This document shows positions 12,716-21,875 of a stretch of 36,090 bases of DNA, in pieces (position 1 is the first letter of the stretch; each line of letters opens with the position of its first letter). A program made the position numbers and the translations under genes. Under the pieces are notes generated by a model. It was not told where the DNA came from and ran no database searches. It saw nothing but the letters and a program-made list of their open reading frames with translations. The stretch lies in NCBI RefSeq assembly GCF_023614315.1, contig NZ_CP095474.1, forward strand, positions 2,994,430 to 3,030,519, written 5' to 3'. This stretch comes from Streptomyces sudanensis. Lineage in GTDB: Bacteria; Actinomycetota; Actinomycetes; Streptomycetales; Streptomycetaceae.

Positions 12716-14539
12716 TCAGCCGTTCTTGATGCGGTTCGTCAGCTCGGTCACCTGGTTGTAGATGGAGCGGCGCTCCGCCATCAGCGCGCGGATCTTCCGG
12801 TCCGCGTGCATGACCGTCGTATGGTCCCGCCCGCCGAACTGCGCGCCGATCTTCGGCAGCGACAGGTCGGTCAGCTCCCGGCAGAGGTACATCGCGATCT
12901 GCCGGGCGGTCACGAGGACCCTGCTGCGCGAGGAGCCGCACAGGTCCTCGACCGTCAGGCCGAAGTAGTCCGCCGTCGCCGCCATGATCGCGCCCGCGGT
13001 GATCTCCGGCGCGCTGTCCTCGCCGCCCGGGATCAGGTCCTTCAGCACGCTCTCGGTGAGCACCAGGTCCACCGGCTGGCGGTTGAGGCTCGCGAACGCC
13101 GTCACCCTGATCAGCGCGCCCTCCAGCTCGCGGATGTTCCGCGAGATCCGCGACGCGATGAACTCCAGCACCTCCGGCGGGGCGTTGAGCTGCTCCTGCA
13201 CGGCCTTCTTCCGGAGGATCGCGATGCGCGTCTCCAGCTCCGGCGGCTGGACGTCCGTGGTGAGACCCCACTCGAAGCGGTTGCGCAGCCGGTCCTCCAG
13301 CGTCATCAGCTGCTTGGGCGGCCGGTCGGAGGAGAGCACGATCTGCTTGTTGGCGTTGTGGAGCGTGTTGAAGGTGTGGAAGAACTCCTCCTGCGTGGAC
13401 TCCTTGCTCGCCAGGAACTGGATGTCGTCCACGAGCAGGATGTCCACGTCGCGGTAGCGCTTGCGGAAGGTGTCTCCCTTGCCGTCGCGGATGGAGTTGA
13501 TGAACTCGTTGGTGAACTCCTCCGAGCTCACGTACCGCACCCGCGTCCCCGGGTAGAGGTTGCGCGCGTAGTGCCCGATCGCGTGCAGCAGGTGGGTCTT
13601 GCCGAGTCCCGACTCCCCGTAGACGAAGAGGGGGTTGTACGCCTTGGCCGGCGCCTCGGCGACCGCGACCGCCGCCGCGTGGGCGAAGCGGTTGGACGAA
13701 CCGATGACGAACGTGTCGAACAGGTACTTCGGGTTCAGCCGGGCGTGCTGCTCCCCCGGCCCGCCCGCGCCGCCGGAACCGCCCCGGCCGAGGCCGCCCG
13801 CGCCGCCCAGGGGGCCGGGACCCGTCACGGGCCCGTGACCGTTCGCCGGTCCGGGGAGCGGTACGCCGCGGCCCCCGGGGCGGCTCCGGTCCTGCGTGTC
13901 GGGCGCTTCCCGCCGCTCGGGGCGCGGGGGGTCGTATCCGCCGTGCTCGGGGTCCTGCGGGACGCCGTAGTCACGGTGCGGTTGCTGCGGGCGGGCCGTC
14001 GCGTACGGATCACGTTCCTGGAAACCGCCCGGGCGCGGCGGCCAGGGCAGGTCCTCCTGGGCGCGCGGCCACGCCCCGGGTTCCGGGCGCTGCTGCTGGT
14101 AGTCGGGGTAGGCGGGCCGTACGGACGGCAGCCCGTCGTCCGTCGGCCTCCCGTACGCGTCGTACGGATCCCCCTGGCCGCGCTCGTCGTACCCCCGGTC
14201 CTCCTCCCCGTAGCGGGGACGCTCGGGCTGGTGGCGGTCCGGGGCGGCCGGCGGGGACTGGTCGCCCGCGGAGTCGTCGACGGTGATCGCGATCCGGATC
14301 GGCCGGCCGCACTCGCGGCTGAGCGTGTCGCTGATCAGCGGCGCCAGGCGCCCCTCCAGGACGCGCTTCCCCCATTCGTTGGGGACGGCGAGGAGGGCGG
14401 TGTCGGCCACCAGCGCGAGGGGCTGGCAGCGCTCGATCCACTGCTTGTCCTTCGGCTCGATGCCCTGCTGCCCCTCGCCGAGGAGCTGCTCCAGCACTCG
14501 TGGCCACACTGCGGCAAGATCGGCAGGTACATCAGCCAC
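12716..14539 (-). CDS. dnaA: Chromosomal replication initiator DnaA
   Basis: 607 residues with GTG start at 14539 ([15 protein letters not shown]). Domain I (about 1-88) is the oligomerisation and helicase-contact module. Domain II (about 89-262) is an unusually long disordered linker rich in Pro, Gly, Arg, Asp and Tyr, a Streptomyces hallmark. Domain III is the AAA+ ATPase with Walker [10 protein letters not shown] (308-316), Walker B LLVDDIQF (368-375) and sensor [10 protein letters not shown]. Domain IV carries the DNA-binding signature [15 protein letters not shown] (569-583). The open frame reaches 14782, but the upstream part crosses the promoter and does not look like protein. The ribosome site before the GTG is weak (GAGAG). 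DnaA boxes at 14661-14681 suggest autoregulation. The gene points toward oriC. Confidence 0.97.
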   Translation of the reverse strand: MADVPADLAAVWPRVLEQLLGEGQQGIEPKDKQWIERCQPLALVADTALLAVPNEWGKRVLEGRLAPLISDTLSRECGRPIRIAITVDDSAGDQSPPAAPDRHQPERPRYGEEDRGYDERGQGDPYDAYGRPTDDGLPSVRPAYPDYQQQRPEPGAWPRAQEDLPWPPRPGGFQERDPYATARPQQPHRDYGVPQDPEHGGYDPPRPERREAPDTQDRSRPGGRGVPLPGPANGHGPVTGPGPLGGAGGLGRGGSGGAGGPGEQHARLNPKYLFDTFVIGSSNRFAHAAAVAVAEAPAKAYNPLFVYGESGLGKTHLLHAIGHYARNLYPGTRVRYVSSEEFTNEFINSIRDGKGDTFRKRYRDVDILLVDDIQFLASKESTQEEFFHTFNTLHNANKQIVLSSDRPPKQLMTLEDRLRNRFEWGLTTDVQPPELETRIAILRKKAVQEQLNAPPEVLEFIASRISRNIRELEGALIRVTAFASLNRQPVDLVLTESVLKDLIPGGEDSAPEITAGAIMAATADYFGLTVEDLCGSSRSRVLVTARQIAMYLCRELTDLSLPKIGAQFGGRDHTTVMHADRKIRALMAERRSIYNQVTELTNRIKNG

Positions 14540-14901
14540 GGGGCACGCTCTCTCACAGGTCCCGCGAATGCGTGTTTCTCGGGACGGGACGGGAAGGACA
14601 GGCAGGAAAGGAATCCGAGTCCGGCCACGGTAGTCGCGGCAGCTCACGTGGTTCAAGTTGTTGTCCACAGCCTGTGCATAGTGTGGCCCGCCGCGCCGCC
14701 GGTTTGACCGGATGGCGTAGCCGCGCGTACCGTAACCAGGTCGAGTTGTCGATGGCTGCTGCCGCCTGCCTCCGATGGGCAAAGATCACATCACTGTGAT
14801 CCTGTAGCGGTGCACTCGGGCGTATTGCGAGCTACTCGTGGGCGCACGGTGACAGCCAAGCGATACCCCGCCACCCCACGAATCATCTCTGGAGCCCCCG
14901 A
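14540..14901. promoter_or_regulatory. Divergent dnaA / rpmH regulatory region
   Basis: 362 bases with no gene. It carries the dnaA promoter (with DnaA boxes, listed separately) and the rpmH promoter and leader. A 7-bp inverted repeat GATCACA-TCAC-TGTGATC lies at 14784-14801, between the two start points. I cannot assign the -35/-10 hexamers of rpmH with confidence. Confidence 0.7.
14661..14681 (-). promoter_or_regulatory. DnaA boxes in the dnaA promoter
   Basis: A perfect TTGTCCACA box (14661-14669) is followed three bases later by a second, weaker one (TGTGCATAG, 14673-14681) in opposite orientation. They lie about 120 bases ahead of the dnaA GTG. Two boxes in the dnaA promoter are known to mediate autoregulation in Streptomyces lividans. 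Confidence 0.8.
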
Positions 14902-15039
14902 GTGAGCAAGCGCACCTTCCAGCCGAACAACCGTCGTCGCGCCAAGACCCACGGCTTCCGCCTGCGGATGCGCACGCGTGCCGGTCGCGCGATTCTGGCG
15001 TCCCGCCGCACCAAGGGTCGCGCCCGCCTGTCCGCCTGA
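14902..15039 (+). CDS. rpmH: 50S ribosomal protein L34
   Basis: 45 residues, the typical length: [15 protein letters not shown], then [16 protein letters not shown] and [12 protein letters not shown]. Highly basic small protein of the large ribosomal subunit. GTG start at 14902 with GGAG seven bases upstream. First gene of the plus-strand block, 14 bases before rnpA; the rpmH-rnpA-yidD-yidC order is conserved across bacteria. Confidence 0.98.
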   Translation: MSKRTFQPNNRRRAKTHGFRLRMRTRAGRAILASRRTKGRARLSA

Positions 15040-15053
15040 TCGCGACCCATGAC

Positions 15054-15425
15054 GTGCTGCCTTCCGAGAATCGGCTGAGGCGGCGCGAGGACTTCGCGAT
15101 CGCTGTGCGGCGGGGACGCCGGGCAGGCCGCCCGAGCCTCGTCGTCCATCTACGCAGCGGTGCAACGGACCCGCACGCGCCTGGGAAGAGCGTTTCCCCG
15201 ACGCGTGCGGGTTTCGTCGTCAGCAAGGCGGTCGGTGGGGCGGTCCTCCGCAACCAGGTGAAACGCAGACTGCGCCATCTGATGCGGGAGCGCCTCGCCC
15301 TGCTGCCCCCCGGTAGCCTGGTGGTGGTACGGGCGCTGCCCGGCGCGGGTGACGCCGACTACGCACAGCTGGCCCGAGACCTGGACGCCGCCCTGCTGCG
15401 GCTCCTGGGAGGGGGCATGCGATGA
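15054..15425 (+). CDS. rnpA: Ribonuclease P protein component
   Basis: 123 residues. Basic protein that binds RNase P RNA and helps it mature tRNA 5' ends. Visible: [47 protein letters not shown] (the RNR-type RNA-binding helix at about 66-77) and [21 protein letters not shown] start at 15054; a slightly earlier ATG at 15049 is in another frame. The stop overlaps the yidD start by four bases (ATGA), so translation is likely coupled. Confidence 0.97.
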   Translation: MLPSENRLRRREDFAIAVRRGRRAGRPSLVVHLRSGATDPHAPGKSVSPTRAGFVVSKAVGGAVLRNQVKRRLRHLMRERLALLPPGSLVVVRALPGAGDADYAQLARDLDAALLRLLGGGMR

Positions 15426-15748
15426 AGTACCCGCTGCTGGCCCTGATCAAGCTCTACCAGTGGACGATCAGCCCCCTGCTGGGCCCCGTCTGCAGGTACT
15501 ACCCGTCGTGTTCCCGCTACGGATACACCGCGATCGACCGGCACGGCGCCGTCAAGGGCACGGCCCTCACCGCTTGGCGCATCCTGCGCTGCAACCCCTG
15601 GTCGCCCGGCGGAGTGGACCACGTGCCGCCGCGCCGGCGCCCCCGCTGGCACGAACTGCTGCGCGCACGGCTGCGCGGTGACAGGGGCGGGCACTCCGAC
15701 GGGACGAGCCCGGCCGCAGAGACCTCGCCCAATGCTCAAGGAGCCTGA
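15422..15748 (+). CDS. yidD: Membrane protein insertion efficiency factor YidD
   Basis: 108 residues. Visible family core: [27 protein letters not shown], then [34 protein letters not shown]. It has the three conserved cysteines and an N-terminal amphipathic or hydrophobic helix. YidD assists YidC/Sec insertion of membrane proteins at the inner face of the membrane. The C-terminal 35 residues are a variable Arg/Gly/Ser-rich tail. The ATG overlaps the rnpA stop; yidC begins three bases after the yidD stop. Confidence 0.95.
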   Translation: MKYPLLALIKLYQWTISPLLGPVCRYYPSCSRYGYTAIDRHGAVKGTALTAWRILRCNPWSPGGVDHVPPRRRPRWHELLRARLRGDRGGHSDGTSPAAETSPNAQGA

Positions 15749-15751
15749 TTA

Positions 15752-16966
15752 GTGGACACGATTGGAAATCTGTTCAGCTTCATCACCGGACCTGTCTCGT
15801 GGATCATCGTCCAGTTCCACAAGCTGTACGGGGCGATCTTCGGGCCTGACACGGGGTGGGCCTGGGGTCTGTCCATCGTGTCCCTGGTGATTGTCATCCG
15901 CATCTGCCTGATCCCGCTCTTCGTGAAGCAGATCAAGTCGATGCGGAACATGCAGGCGCTCCAGCCGAAGATGAAGGCCATCCAGGAGCGCTACAAGAAC
16001 GACCGACAGCGCCAGTCGGAAGAGATGATGAAGCTGTACAAGGAGACGGGCACCAACCCGCTCTCCTCGTGCCTCCCCATCCTCCTGCAGTCGCCGTTCT
16101 TCTTCGCGCTCTACCACGTACTCAGCAAGATCGCGTCGGGCGACACGATCGGCAGCCTCAACCAGCAGCTGGTCGACAGCGCCCGTGAGGCCCACATCTT
16201 CGGCGCGCCGATCGCCGCCATGTTCACGGACGACCCCGAGACGGTCCAGGCTCTCAACGCCTCCCTGACCGATGTCCGGATCGTCACCGCGATCATGATC
16301 GTGCTGATGTCGGCGTCGCAGTTCTTCACCCAGCGCCAGCTGATGCAGAAGAACGTCGACCTGACGGTGAAGACCCCGTACATGCAGCAGCAGAAGATGC
16401 TGATGTACATCTTCCCGATCATCTTCGCCGTGATGGGCATCAACTTCCCCGTCGGTGTCCTCGTCTACTGGCTGACCACCAACGTGTGGACCATGGGTCA
16501 GCAGATGTACGTGATCAACCAGAACCCGACGCCCGGCAGCAAGGCCCAGGAGCACTACCTCCAGCGGCTCCTCAAGAGCATCGCCCACCACGGCGAGGTG
16601 CGCGGCCGCCGCAAGCGCAGCGTCATCCAGGCCATCGTCGCCAAGGGACCGGACCGCAACGACAACGAACGCCGCTTCATCGGCAGTCTCGCCAAGGCGG
16701 GCTTCACCGCGCAGGCGGACGGCACGGTGCGGAAGGTCGATCCGGCCGAGGCCGAGGCGGAGGCTGCGACGGCGCGTCGTCAGCAGCCCAAGCGCCAGAC
16801 GAAGGCGAAGCGCCAGGCCGCCCCGGCGGCAGGCAGCGCCAAGCCCTCCCTGGAGAAGAAGGCGGACGAGGCGAAGCCCGAGCAGCCGGGCAAGGCCGCC
16901 GCGCGCCAAGCCAAGTCCGGACAGCGCAAGGGCCAGCGGCCCAAGCACCCGTCGTCCAAGAAGTAA
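15752..16966 (+). CDS. yidC: Membrane protein insertase YidC/Oxa1
   Basis: 404 residues. Inserts membrane proteins alone or with SecYEG. The short Gram-positive form lacks the large periplasmic domain. Helices at about 9-30, 37-58 ([18 protein letters not shown], with the groove arginine Arg50), 105-128 ([22 protein letters not shown]), 170-190 and 209-240 ([25 protein letters not shown]). The cytoplasmic C-terminal 160 residues are very basic and end in Lys/Arg/Ala/Gln-rich low complexity, consistent with ribosome binding. GTG start at 15752 with AAGGAG eight bases upstream, inside the end of yidD. Confidence 0.97.
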   Translation: MDTIGNLFSFITGPVSWIIVQFHKLYGAIFGPDTGWAWGLSIVSLVIVIRICLIPLFVKQIKSMRNMQALQPKMKAIQERYKNDRQRQSEEMMKLYKETGTNPLSSCLPILLQSPFFFALYHVLSKIASGDTIGSLNQQLVDSAREAHIFGAPIAAMFTDDPETVQALNASLTDVRIVTAIMIVLMSASQFFTQRQLMQKNVDLTVKTPYMQQQKMLMYIFPIIFAVMGINFPVGVLVYWLTTNVWTMGQQMYVINQNPTPGSKAQEHYLQRLLKSIAHHGEVRGRRKRSVIQAIVAKGPDRNDNERRFIGSLAKAGFTAQADGTVRKVDPAEAEAEAATARRQQPKRQTKAKRQAAPAAGSAKPSLEKKADEAKPEQPGKAAARQAKSGQRKGQRPKHPSSKK

Positions 16967-16980
16967 GAAGGAGTCCATCC

Positions 16981-17487
16981 GTGACGGAAGGCACCACGTC
17001 CGCCTCCCAGGGTGGCGACACCCTGACCCGCCTGGAGCAGGAGGGCGAGATCGCGGCTGACTACCTCGAGGGCCTGCTCGACATCGCCGACCTCGACGGT
17101 GACATCGACATGGACGTCGAAGGGGATCGCGCCGCGGTCTCGATCATCAGCGACACGGGCCACGACCTGCAGAAGCTCGTAGGCCGTGACGGTGAGGTGC
17201 TGGAGGCGCTGCAGGAGCTCACGCGGCTCGCGGTACACCGGGAGACCGGTGACCGCAGCCGGCTCATGCTGGACATCGCCGGTTTCCGCGCCAAGAAGCG
17301 CGCCGAGCTGACCGAGCTGGGCGTCAAGGCCGCGGACGAGGCCAGGAGCACCGGCGAGCCCGTGAAACTGAGGCCGATGACCCCCTTCGAGCGCAAGGTG
17401 GTCCACGACGCGGTCGCCGAAGCGGGCCTGAGAAGCGAGTCCGAGGGCGAGGAGCCGCAGCGCTTCGTCGTCGTTCTCCCTGCCTGA
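16981..17487 (+). CDS. jag: Jag/KhpB-type RNA-binding protein (KH and R3H domains)
   Basis: 168 residues. A KH-like segment (about 30-95, with VSIISDTGHDLQKLVGRDGEVLEALQ, where the KH loop is replaced by VGRDG) is followed by an R3H domain (about 96-168, RSRLMLDIAGFRAKKRAELTELG and PMTPFERKVVHDAV). Known as KhpB or EloR in firmicutes, where it binds RNA and influences cell elongation; the role in Streptomyces is not established. GTG start at 16981 with AAGGAG seven bases upstream. It follows yidC after 14 bases and ends just before a strong terminator. Confidence 0.93.
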   Translation: MTEGTTSASQGGDTLTRLEQEGEIAADYLEGLLDIADLDGDIDMDVEGDRAAVSIISDTGHDLQKLVGRDGEVLEALQELTRLAVHRETGDRSRLMLDIAGFRAKKRAELTELGVKAADEARSTGEPVKLRPMTPFERKVVHDAVAEAGLRSESEGEEPQRFVVVLPA

Positions 17488-17493
17488 CCCCTG

Positions 17494-17523
17494 TCGGCCC
17501 CGTCTGTTCACAGACGGGGCCGA
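17494..17523 (+). terminator. Perfect 13-bp hairpin terminator after jag
   Basis: TCGGCCCCGTCTG (17494-17506) and its exact complement (17511-17523) flank a TTCA loop, six bases past the jag stop. It separates the rpmH-jag operon from rsmG. Confidence 0.88.
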
Positions 17524-17568
17524 TCTCTGTCAACCCGATCAGTCAGTGCGGTACGGAAGGACGGTTTC

Positions 17569-18279
17569 GTGTCCGAGGCAGAGGAACTTCCCCCTGCGCC
17601 CCAGGAAGCGCACACGGTCTTCGGTGAGTTCTTCCCGGAAGCGGTCCGATACGCGGAGCTGCTCGCGGAGGCGGGAGTGAAGCGCGGTCTCATCGGTCCC
17701 CGCGAGGTGCCACGGCTCTGGGAGAGGCACCTACTGAACTGCGCGGTGCTCTCCGAGGTGGTACCCGAGGGCGTGACTGTCTGCGACGTGGGCTCCGGGG
17801 CCGGACTGCCCGGCATCCCGCTCGCTCTGGTACGCCCTGATCTCAAGATCACACTTCTGGAGCCCCTGCTCCGGCGGACGAACTTCCTTCAGGAGGTCGT
17901 GGAACTGCTGGGGCTGGATCATGTGACCGTCGTGCGCGCTCGTGCCGAGGAGGTACTGGGCAAGCTTCCTCCGGTCCATGTGGTCACGGCCCGTGCCGTC
18001 GCGCCGCTGGACCGACTGGCGGGCTGGGGCGTGCCTCTGCTGCGTCCCTACGGGGAGATGCTCGCCCTGAAGGGCGACACGGCCGAGGAGGAGGTCCAGA
18101 ACTCCCGGGCCGCCCTCAGTAAGCTGGGAGTCATTCGCACCTCCGTGCTGCATGTCGGGGAGGGGCTCGTCGACCCGATGTCCACCGTGGTCCGTGTCGA
18201 GGTCGGGGAAAGTCCCGGTGGTGTTCGTTTCGCCACCAAGCGGGCAAAAGCCGCGAGGGCTTCGCGACGCCATCGTTGA
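17569..18279 (+). CDS. rsmG: 16S rRNA (guanine527-N7)-methyltransferase RsmG
   Basis: 236 residues. SAM-dependent methylation of G527 in 16S rRNA; loss gives low-level streptomycin resistance and antibiotic overproduction in Streptomyces. Visible: FGEFFPEAVRYAELLAEAGVKRGLIGPREVPRLWERHLLN, the SAM loop VCDVGSGAGLPGIPLA (about 71-86), LLEPLLRRTNFL and VTARAVAPLDRL. GTG start at 17569 with GAAGGAC about eight bases upstream. The C-terminus ends in a basic run (KRAKAARASRRHR). It lies between the jag terminator and the first parS site, so it may have its own promoter. Confidence 0.97.
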   Translation: MSEAEELPPAPQEAHTVFGEFFPEAVRYAELLAEAGVKRGLIGPREVPRLWERHLLNCAVLSEVVPEGVTVCDVGSGAGLPGIPLALVRPDLKITLLEPLLRRTNFLQEVVELLGLDHVTVVRARAEEVLGKLPPVHVVTARAVAPLDRLAGWGVPLLRPYGEMLALKGDTAEEEVQNSRAALSKLGVIRTSVLHVGEGLVDPMSTVVRVEVGESPGGVRFATKRAKAARASRRHR

Positions 18280-18350
18280 GTGGCGCTTTAATCCCCATAA
18301 GACCTTTTTCAGAGTGTCGTGCCGCTCTGGCTGCACAGCGCGTGCATCGT

Positions 18351-18364
18351 GTTTCACGTGAAAC
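18351..18364. other. parS: parS site 1
   Basis: Perfect 14-bp palindrome GTTTCACGTGAAAC in the rsmG-parA intergenic region, about 5.9 kb to the right of oriC. This is the ParB-binding sequence known from Streptomyces. Confidence 0.97.
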
Positions 18365-18444
18365 GTCGCTCGCTGCTGCAGGGAATCTTCAGTCGGGGCG
18401 GCGCGGCTACGCCGCGACGCCGGCCCCTCAAAGGGGTGACAGAG

Positions 18445-18453
18445 TTGTCCACA
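18445..18453 (+). promoter_or_regulatory. Perfect DnaA box upstream of parA
   Basis: TTGTCCACA, an exact match to the Streptomyces DnaA box, 55 bases before the parA start chosen here and next to a CCCCT-CAA-AGGGG hairpin (18424-18436). A second, weaker sequence (TCCTCCACA) follows at about 18463. Confidence 0.6.
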
Positions 18454-18507
18454 CAAGTGGGGTCCTCCACAGAACGCCGGTCCTCCCTGGTTCACGACCC
18501 GGGAGCC

Positions 18508-19569
18508 ATGGCAGGCTCTGTCCATCGCGAGTCCGAAGCCGAGGAGAGTGAATCCTTGCGGTCCGACGCCAACACCGGGGGGCCGATGACCGACCCGGTC
18601 CCCGGTCCCCGTACAGAATCGCTTCGGGACGGTGTTTCACGTGAAACACCTCCCTCGTCGGACGACGTCTCCATGGGCTCGGCGGCTCCGCTGACCGTGG
18701 CGCGCAAGGGTCTCCCCAGGCCGGAGCGGACCCGCATCATGGTCGTCGCCAATCAGAAGGGCGGCGTGGGGAAGACCACCACGACGGTCAATCTCGCCGC
18801 GTCTCTCGCGTTGCACGGCGCACGCGTCCTCGTGATCGATCTCGATCCCCAGGGCAACGCGTCCACGGCGCTGGGGATCGACCACCACGCGGAGGTCCCC
18901 TCGATCTATGACGTCCTTGTGGACGGCAAGCCGCTCTCCGATGTGGTGCAGCCGGTCCAGGATGTCGAGGGCCTTTTCTGTGCTCCGGCCACCATCGATC
19001 TCGCCGGTGCGGAGATCGAGCTGGTGTCGCTGGTGGCACGGGAAAGCCGGCTCCAGCGGGCGATCCAGACGTATGAGCAGCCGCTGGACTACATCCTCAT
19101 CGACTGCCCGCCGTCGCTCGGGCTTCTCACGGTCAACGCCATGGTGGCCGGCGCGGAGGTGTTGATCCCCATTCAGTGCGAGTACTACGCGCTGGAGGGG
19201 CTGGGGCAGCTTCTGCGTAACGTTGACCTGGTGCGGGCCCACCTCAACCCGAACCTTCACGTGTCGACGATCCTGCTCACCATGTACGACGGCCGGACCA
19301 GGCTCGCCTCCCAGGTCGCGGAGGAGGTGCGCAGCCACTTCGGTGATGATGTGCTGCGCACCAGCATCCCTCGATCCGTTCGGATCTCGGAAGCTCCGAG
19401 TTACGGGCAGACGGTACTGACCTACGATCCGGGCTCCAGCGGCGCGCTCTCCTACCTGGAAGCCGCCCGCGAGATCGCCTTCCGGGGGGTGGGGATGTAC
19501 TACGACGCTCAGCACGCCCACACGGGCCAGCACCAGCACCAGCACAGCATGTCGGAGGGGATCCAGTGA
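18508..19569 (+). CDS. parA: Chromosome partitioning ATPase ParA
   Basis: 353 residues from ATG 18508. Deviant Walker A KGGVGKTT (84-91), then [31 protein letters not shown] (Walker B) and [20 protein letters not shown]. The ATPase binds DNA nonspecifically when ATP-bound and, with ParB, segregates chromosomes during sporulation. The start is uncertain: the frame is open to 18319, MAGSVHRE is the N-terminus I recall for relatives, but its ribosome site (GGGAG) is only two bases away, and a TTG at 18556 behind GAGGAG is another candidate. The first 70 residues are a disordered extension that contains parS site 2 (VSRET, 43-47). The stop overlaps the parB start. Confidence 0.93.
   Translation: MAGSVHRESEAEESESLRSDANTGGPMTDPVPGPRTESLRDGVSRETPPSSDDVSMGSAAPLTVARKGLPRPERTRIMVVANQKGGVGKTTTTVNLAASLALHGARVLVIDLDPQGNASTALGIDHHAEVPSIYDVLVDGKPLSDVVQPVQDVEGLFCAPATIDLAGAEIELVSLVARESRLQRAIQTYEQPLDYILIDCPPSLGLLTVNAMVAGAEVLIPIQCEYYALEGLGQLLRNVDLVRAHLNPNLHVSTILLTMYDGRTRLASQVAEEVRSHFGDDVLRTSIPRSVRISEAPSYGQTVLTYDPGSSGALSYLEAAREIAFRGVGMYYDAQHAHTGQHQHQHSMSEGIQ
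18634..18647. other. parS: parS site 2, inside parA coding sequence
   Basis: Perfect GTTTCACGTGAAAC within the 5' part of parA. In the parA frame it encodes Val-Ser-Arg-Glu-Thr in the disordered N-terminal extension. Confidence 0.97.
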
Positions 19570-20651
19570 ATGAGCGACGTAGGGGACTGGGGCGCGGGCT
19601 CAGCGCACTGATTCCCGCGGCCCCGCAGGAGCGGAACGCATCCATCGGTACGGCGTCCACCTCTCCCACAGCCATTCCCGTCCTGGGCCAGCGGGGCATC
19701 GCCGCCGAGGTGGCCACCTTGGCCGAACCGATGGCCGACGACGGTGTCGCCGTCCCGGAGCAGTCCGATGGTGATTCCGCCGGAGCGCCTGCGGTAGCCC
19801 ACTTCGCCGAGCTTCCCCTGGACGCCATCACACCCAATCCGCGCCAGCCCCGGCAGGTCTTCGACGAGGAGGCCCTCGCCGAACTCGTCACCTCCATCCA
19901 GAAGGTGGGTCTGCTCCAACCGGTTGTCGTTCGCCAGATCGCTCCGGAGCGCTATGAGCTGATCATGGGTGAGCGCCGGTTGCGCGCTTGTCGTGAAGCG
20001 GGCCTGGAGCGTATCCCGGCGATCGTCCGTGAGACCGAGGACGAGAAGCTCCTGCTGGACGCCCTCCTCGAGAACCTGCACAGGGCGCAGCTCAACCCTC
20101 TGGAGGAGGCCGCCGCCTACGACCAGTTGCTGAAGGACTTCAACTGCACCCACGACCAGCTGGCTGACCGTATCGGACGGTCCCGCCCCCAGGTGTCCAA
20201 CATGCTGCGCCTGCTCCGGCTCCCCCTTCCGGTCCAGGACCGGGTCGCCGCAGGAGTGCTGTCGGCCGGCCACGCGCGGGCGCTCCTCCCGGTGGAGGAT
20301 CCGAAGGTGCAGGAGGAGTTGGCGACCCGCATCGTACGGGAAGGGCTCTCCGTTCGTACGGTCGAGGAGATCGTCCAACTGATGGCCTCCGAACCCCGCA
20401 AGGCCACCAGAGGAAAGGGACCGCGTGCCGGTACCCGGGTCTCCCCGGCACTGAGTGAACTCGCCACGCGGCTTTCGGACCGCTTCGACACACGGGTGAA
20501 GGTCGACCTCGGCCAGAAGAAGGGCAAGATCGTCGTCGAATTCGCCTCAATGGAGGATCTGAACCGGATTCTCGGAACCCTCGCCCCTGGCGAGGGCCGG
20601 GTCCTCGATCAGAGCTCTTCTGAGGAGCCGGACACGGGCAGCACTGCCTGA
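19566..20651 (+). CDS. parB: Chromosome partitioning protein ParB (CTPase clamp)
   Basis: 361 residues. The N-terminal tag [14 protein letters not shown] contacts ParA. Then come the NPRQPR box (91-96), the CTP-binding GERRLRAC motif (135-142), [21 protein letters not shown], the helix-turn-helix [23 protein letters not shown] that reads parS, and a C-terminal dimerisation domain ending before a short acidic tail. ParB loads at parS and spreads as a CTP-dependent sliding clamp. GTG start at 19566; its last two bases are the first two of the parA stop (GTGA), so the pair is translationally coupled. Followed by a strong hairpin. Confidence 0.97.
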   Translation: MNERRRGLGRGLSALIPAAPQERNASIGTASTSPTAIPVLGQRGIAAEVATLAEPMADDGVAVPEQSDGDSAGAPAVAHFAELPLDAITPNPRQPRQVFDEEALAELVTSIQKVGLLQPVVVRQIAPERYELIMGERRLRACREAGLERIPAIVRETEDEKLLLDALLENLHRAQLNPLEEAAAYDQLLKDFNCTHDQLADRIGRSRPQVSNMLRLLRLPLPVQDRVAAGVLSAGHARALLPVEDPKVQEELATRIVREGLSVRTVEEIVQLMASEPRKATRGKGPRAGTRVSPALSELATRLSDRFDTRVKVDLGQKKGKIVVEFASMEDLNRILGTLAPGEGRVLDQSSSEEPDTGSTA

Positions 20652-20670
20652 CACCAGGGATGAATGCCGA

Positions 20671-20713
20671 GGGCGGACCTTTCTCCGTAGTTCACGGGAG
20701 AGAGATCCGCCCT
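20671..20713 (+). terminator. Hairpin terminator of the parAB operon
   Basis: GGGCGGACCTTTCTCC (from 20671) pairs with GGGAGAGAGATCCGCCC (to 20713) with two internal mismatches or bulges and a loop of about ten bases. It begins 19 bases past the parB stop. Confidence 0.75.
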
Positions 20714-20820
20714 TTGGCTTTCTCCCGTATGTGAGTCATCACCCGATCGATACGATGCGTTCAGGTATGCGCATTCGCCGCCCACGGGGCGGCAGACGAA
20801 GGAAGTGAGGAACAACCTTC

Positions 20821-21438
20821 ATGGGGCGTCGGCTCGTACCGCTCACGTTGGACAACCTTCCGGATCTACCCAAGCGATGCCGTACCTGCGTGTTCTGGGA
20901 ACTGGACCCCGTCAGTGGCGAGGCCGCCCTCAAAGCCGGAACGCCGGGGCTCGAAAAGGAAGCATGGATCTCCGCGGTTCTTCTTGACTGGGGCTCCTGC
21001 GGCCGTGTCGTCTACGTCGATGACGTTCCGGTGGGGTACGTCATGTATGCGCCACCCGCTTATGTGCCCCGGTCCACGGCGTTTCCGACCAGTCCGGTGT
21101 CTCCCGACGCCGTCCAGCTGATAACGGCCTTGATCACACCGGACTATCAGGGGCAGGGACTGGGGCGGGTCCTGGTGCAGACGGTGGCGAAGGACCTCCT
21201 GAGGCGCGGCTTCAAAGCCATCGAGGCGTTCGGGGACGCCCGCTGGAAGGAACCGGCCTGTGTCCTGCCCGCCGACCACCTGTTGTCCGTCGGCTTCAAG
21301 ACCGTGCGCTCCCACCCCGCCTACCCGCGCCTGCGCCTTGAACTGCGCAGCACCCTGTCATGGAAGGAGGACGTGGAACTGGCCCTGGACCGTCTGCTCG
21401 GTGCCGTCCAGAAGGAGCCGGCTTTGCGCCCCCTCTGA
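20821..21438 (+). CDS. GNAT-family N-acetyltransferase
   Basis: 205 residues. The acetyl-CoA binding motif A is clear: LITALITPDYQGQGLGRVL (about 99-117, with QGQGLGR). Before it, VVYVDDVPVGYVMYAPP forms the usual beta-4 region. The N-terminus has a CRTC pair (Cys20 and Cys23) in PKRCRTCVFWELDP. ATG start at 20821 with GAGGAA about 11 bases upstream. It stands alone between two terminators, convergent with trxA. Substrate unknown. This kind of GNAT is a regular neighbour of parB in Streptomyces as far as I recall. Confidence 0.88.
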   Translation: MGRRLVPLTLDNLPDLPKRCRTCVFWELDPVSGEAALKAGTPGLEKEAWISAVLLDWGSCGRVVYVDDVPVGYVMYAPPAYVPRSTAFPTSPVSPDAVQLITALITPDYQGQGLGRVLVQTVAKDLLRRGFKAIEAFGDARWKEPACVLPADHLLSVGFKTVRSHPAYPRLRLELRSTLSWKEDVELALDRLLGAVQKEPALRPL

Positions 21439-21445
21439 CCGCATG

Positions 21446-21477
21446 CCAACGGCCCACCCTTCCGGGTGGGCCGTTGG
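21446..21477. terminator. Perfect 14-bp bidirectional terminator between GNAT gene and trxA
   Basis: CCAACGGCCCACCC (21446-21459) and its exact complement (21464-21477) flank a TTCC loop. It sits between two convergent genes and can serve both. Confidence 0.9.
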
Positions 21478-21478
21478 T

Positions 21479-21492
21479 GTTTCGCGTGAAAC
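21479..21492. other. parS: parS-like site 3 (one mismatch)
   Basis: GTTTCGCGTGAAAC, one base from the perfect palindrome (A to G at position 6), directly beside the bidirectional terminator and ten bases from the trxA stop. Confidence 0.75.
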
Positions 21493-21502
21493 GAAGGCCG
21501 GT

Positions 21503-21844
21503 TTACGCCTTGGCCTCATCGCTGATGAAGTCGGCCAGATCACGGATGATCGCGGCCTTCGGCTTGGCACCGACGATCGTCTTGGCGACTTCGCCCCGCT
21601 GGTAGACGTTCAGGGTCGGGATCGACATGACACCGTACTTCGCGGCGGTAGCCGGATTCTCGTCGATGTTCAGCTTCACGACTTCGATCTGGTCGCCGTA
21701 CTCATTGGCGATCGCTTCCAGGGACGGAGCGATCTGGCGGCACGGACCGCACCAGGCAGCCCAGAAATCCACCAGTACAGGCTTCTCGCTCCGGAGCACG
21801 GTCTCCTCGAACGAGGCGTCGGTCACTTCCTTGAGATCGGCCAC
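21503..21844 (-). CDS. trxA: Thioredoxin
   Basis: 113 residues. Active site WCGPC with Cys32 and Cys35 in LVDFWAAWCGPCRQIAPSLE, then KLNIDENP and the cis-proline loop MSIPTLNVY. Cytoplasmic disulfide reductant recycled by TrxB. The GTG start at 21844 is chosen because GAAGGAGG lies just upstream and the thioredoxin fold begins immediately; the longer open frame to 22042 only shadows trxB. It follows trxB after 31 bases and is probably co-transcribed from the SigR promoter at 22913-22938. Confidence 0.97.
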   Translation of the reverse strand: MADLKEVTDASFEETVLRSEKPVLVDFWAAWCGPCRQIAPSLEAIANEYGDQIEVVKLNIDENPATAAKYGVMSIPTLNVYQRGEVAKTIVGAKPKAAIIRDLADFISDEAKA

Positions 21845-21875
21845 GGCGGCCTCCTTCGCTGTGTGGGGGATCAAA

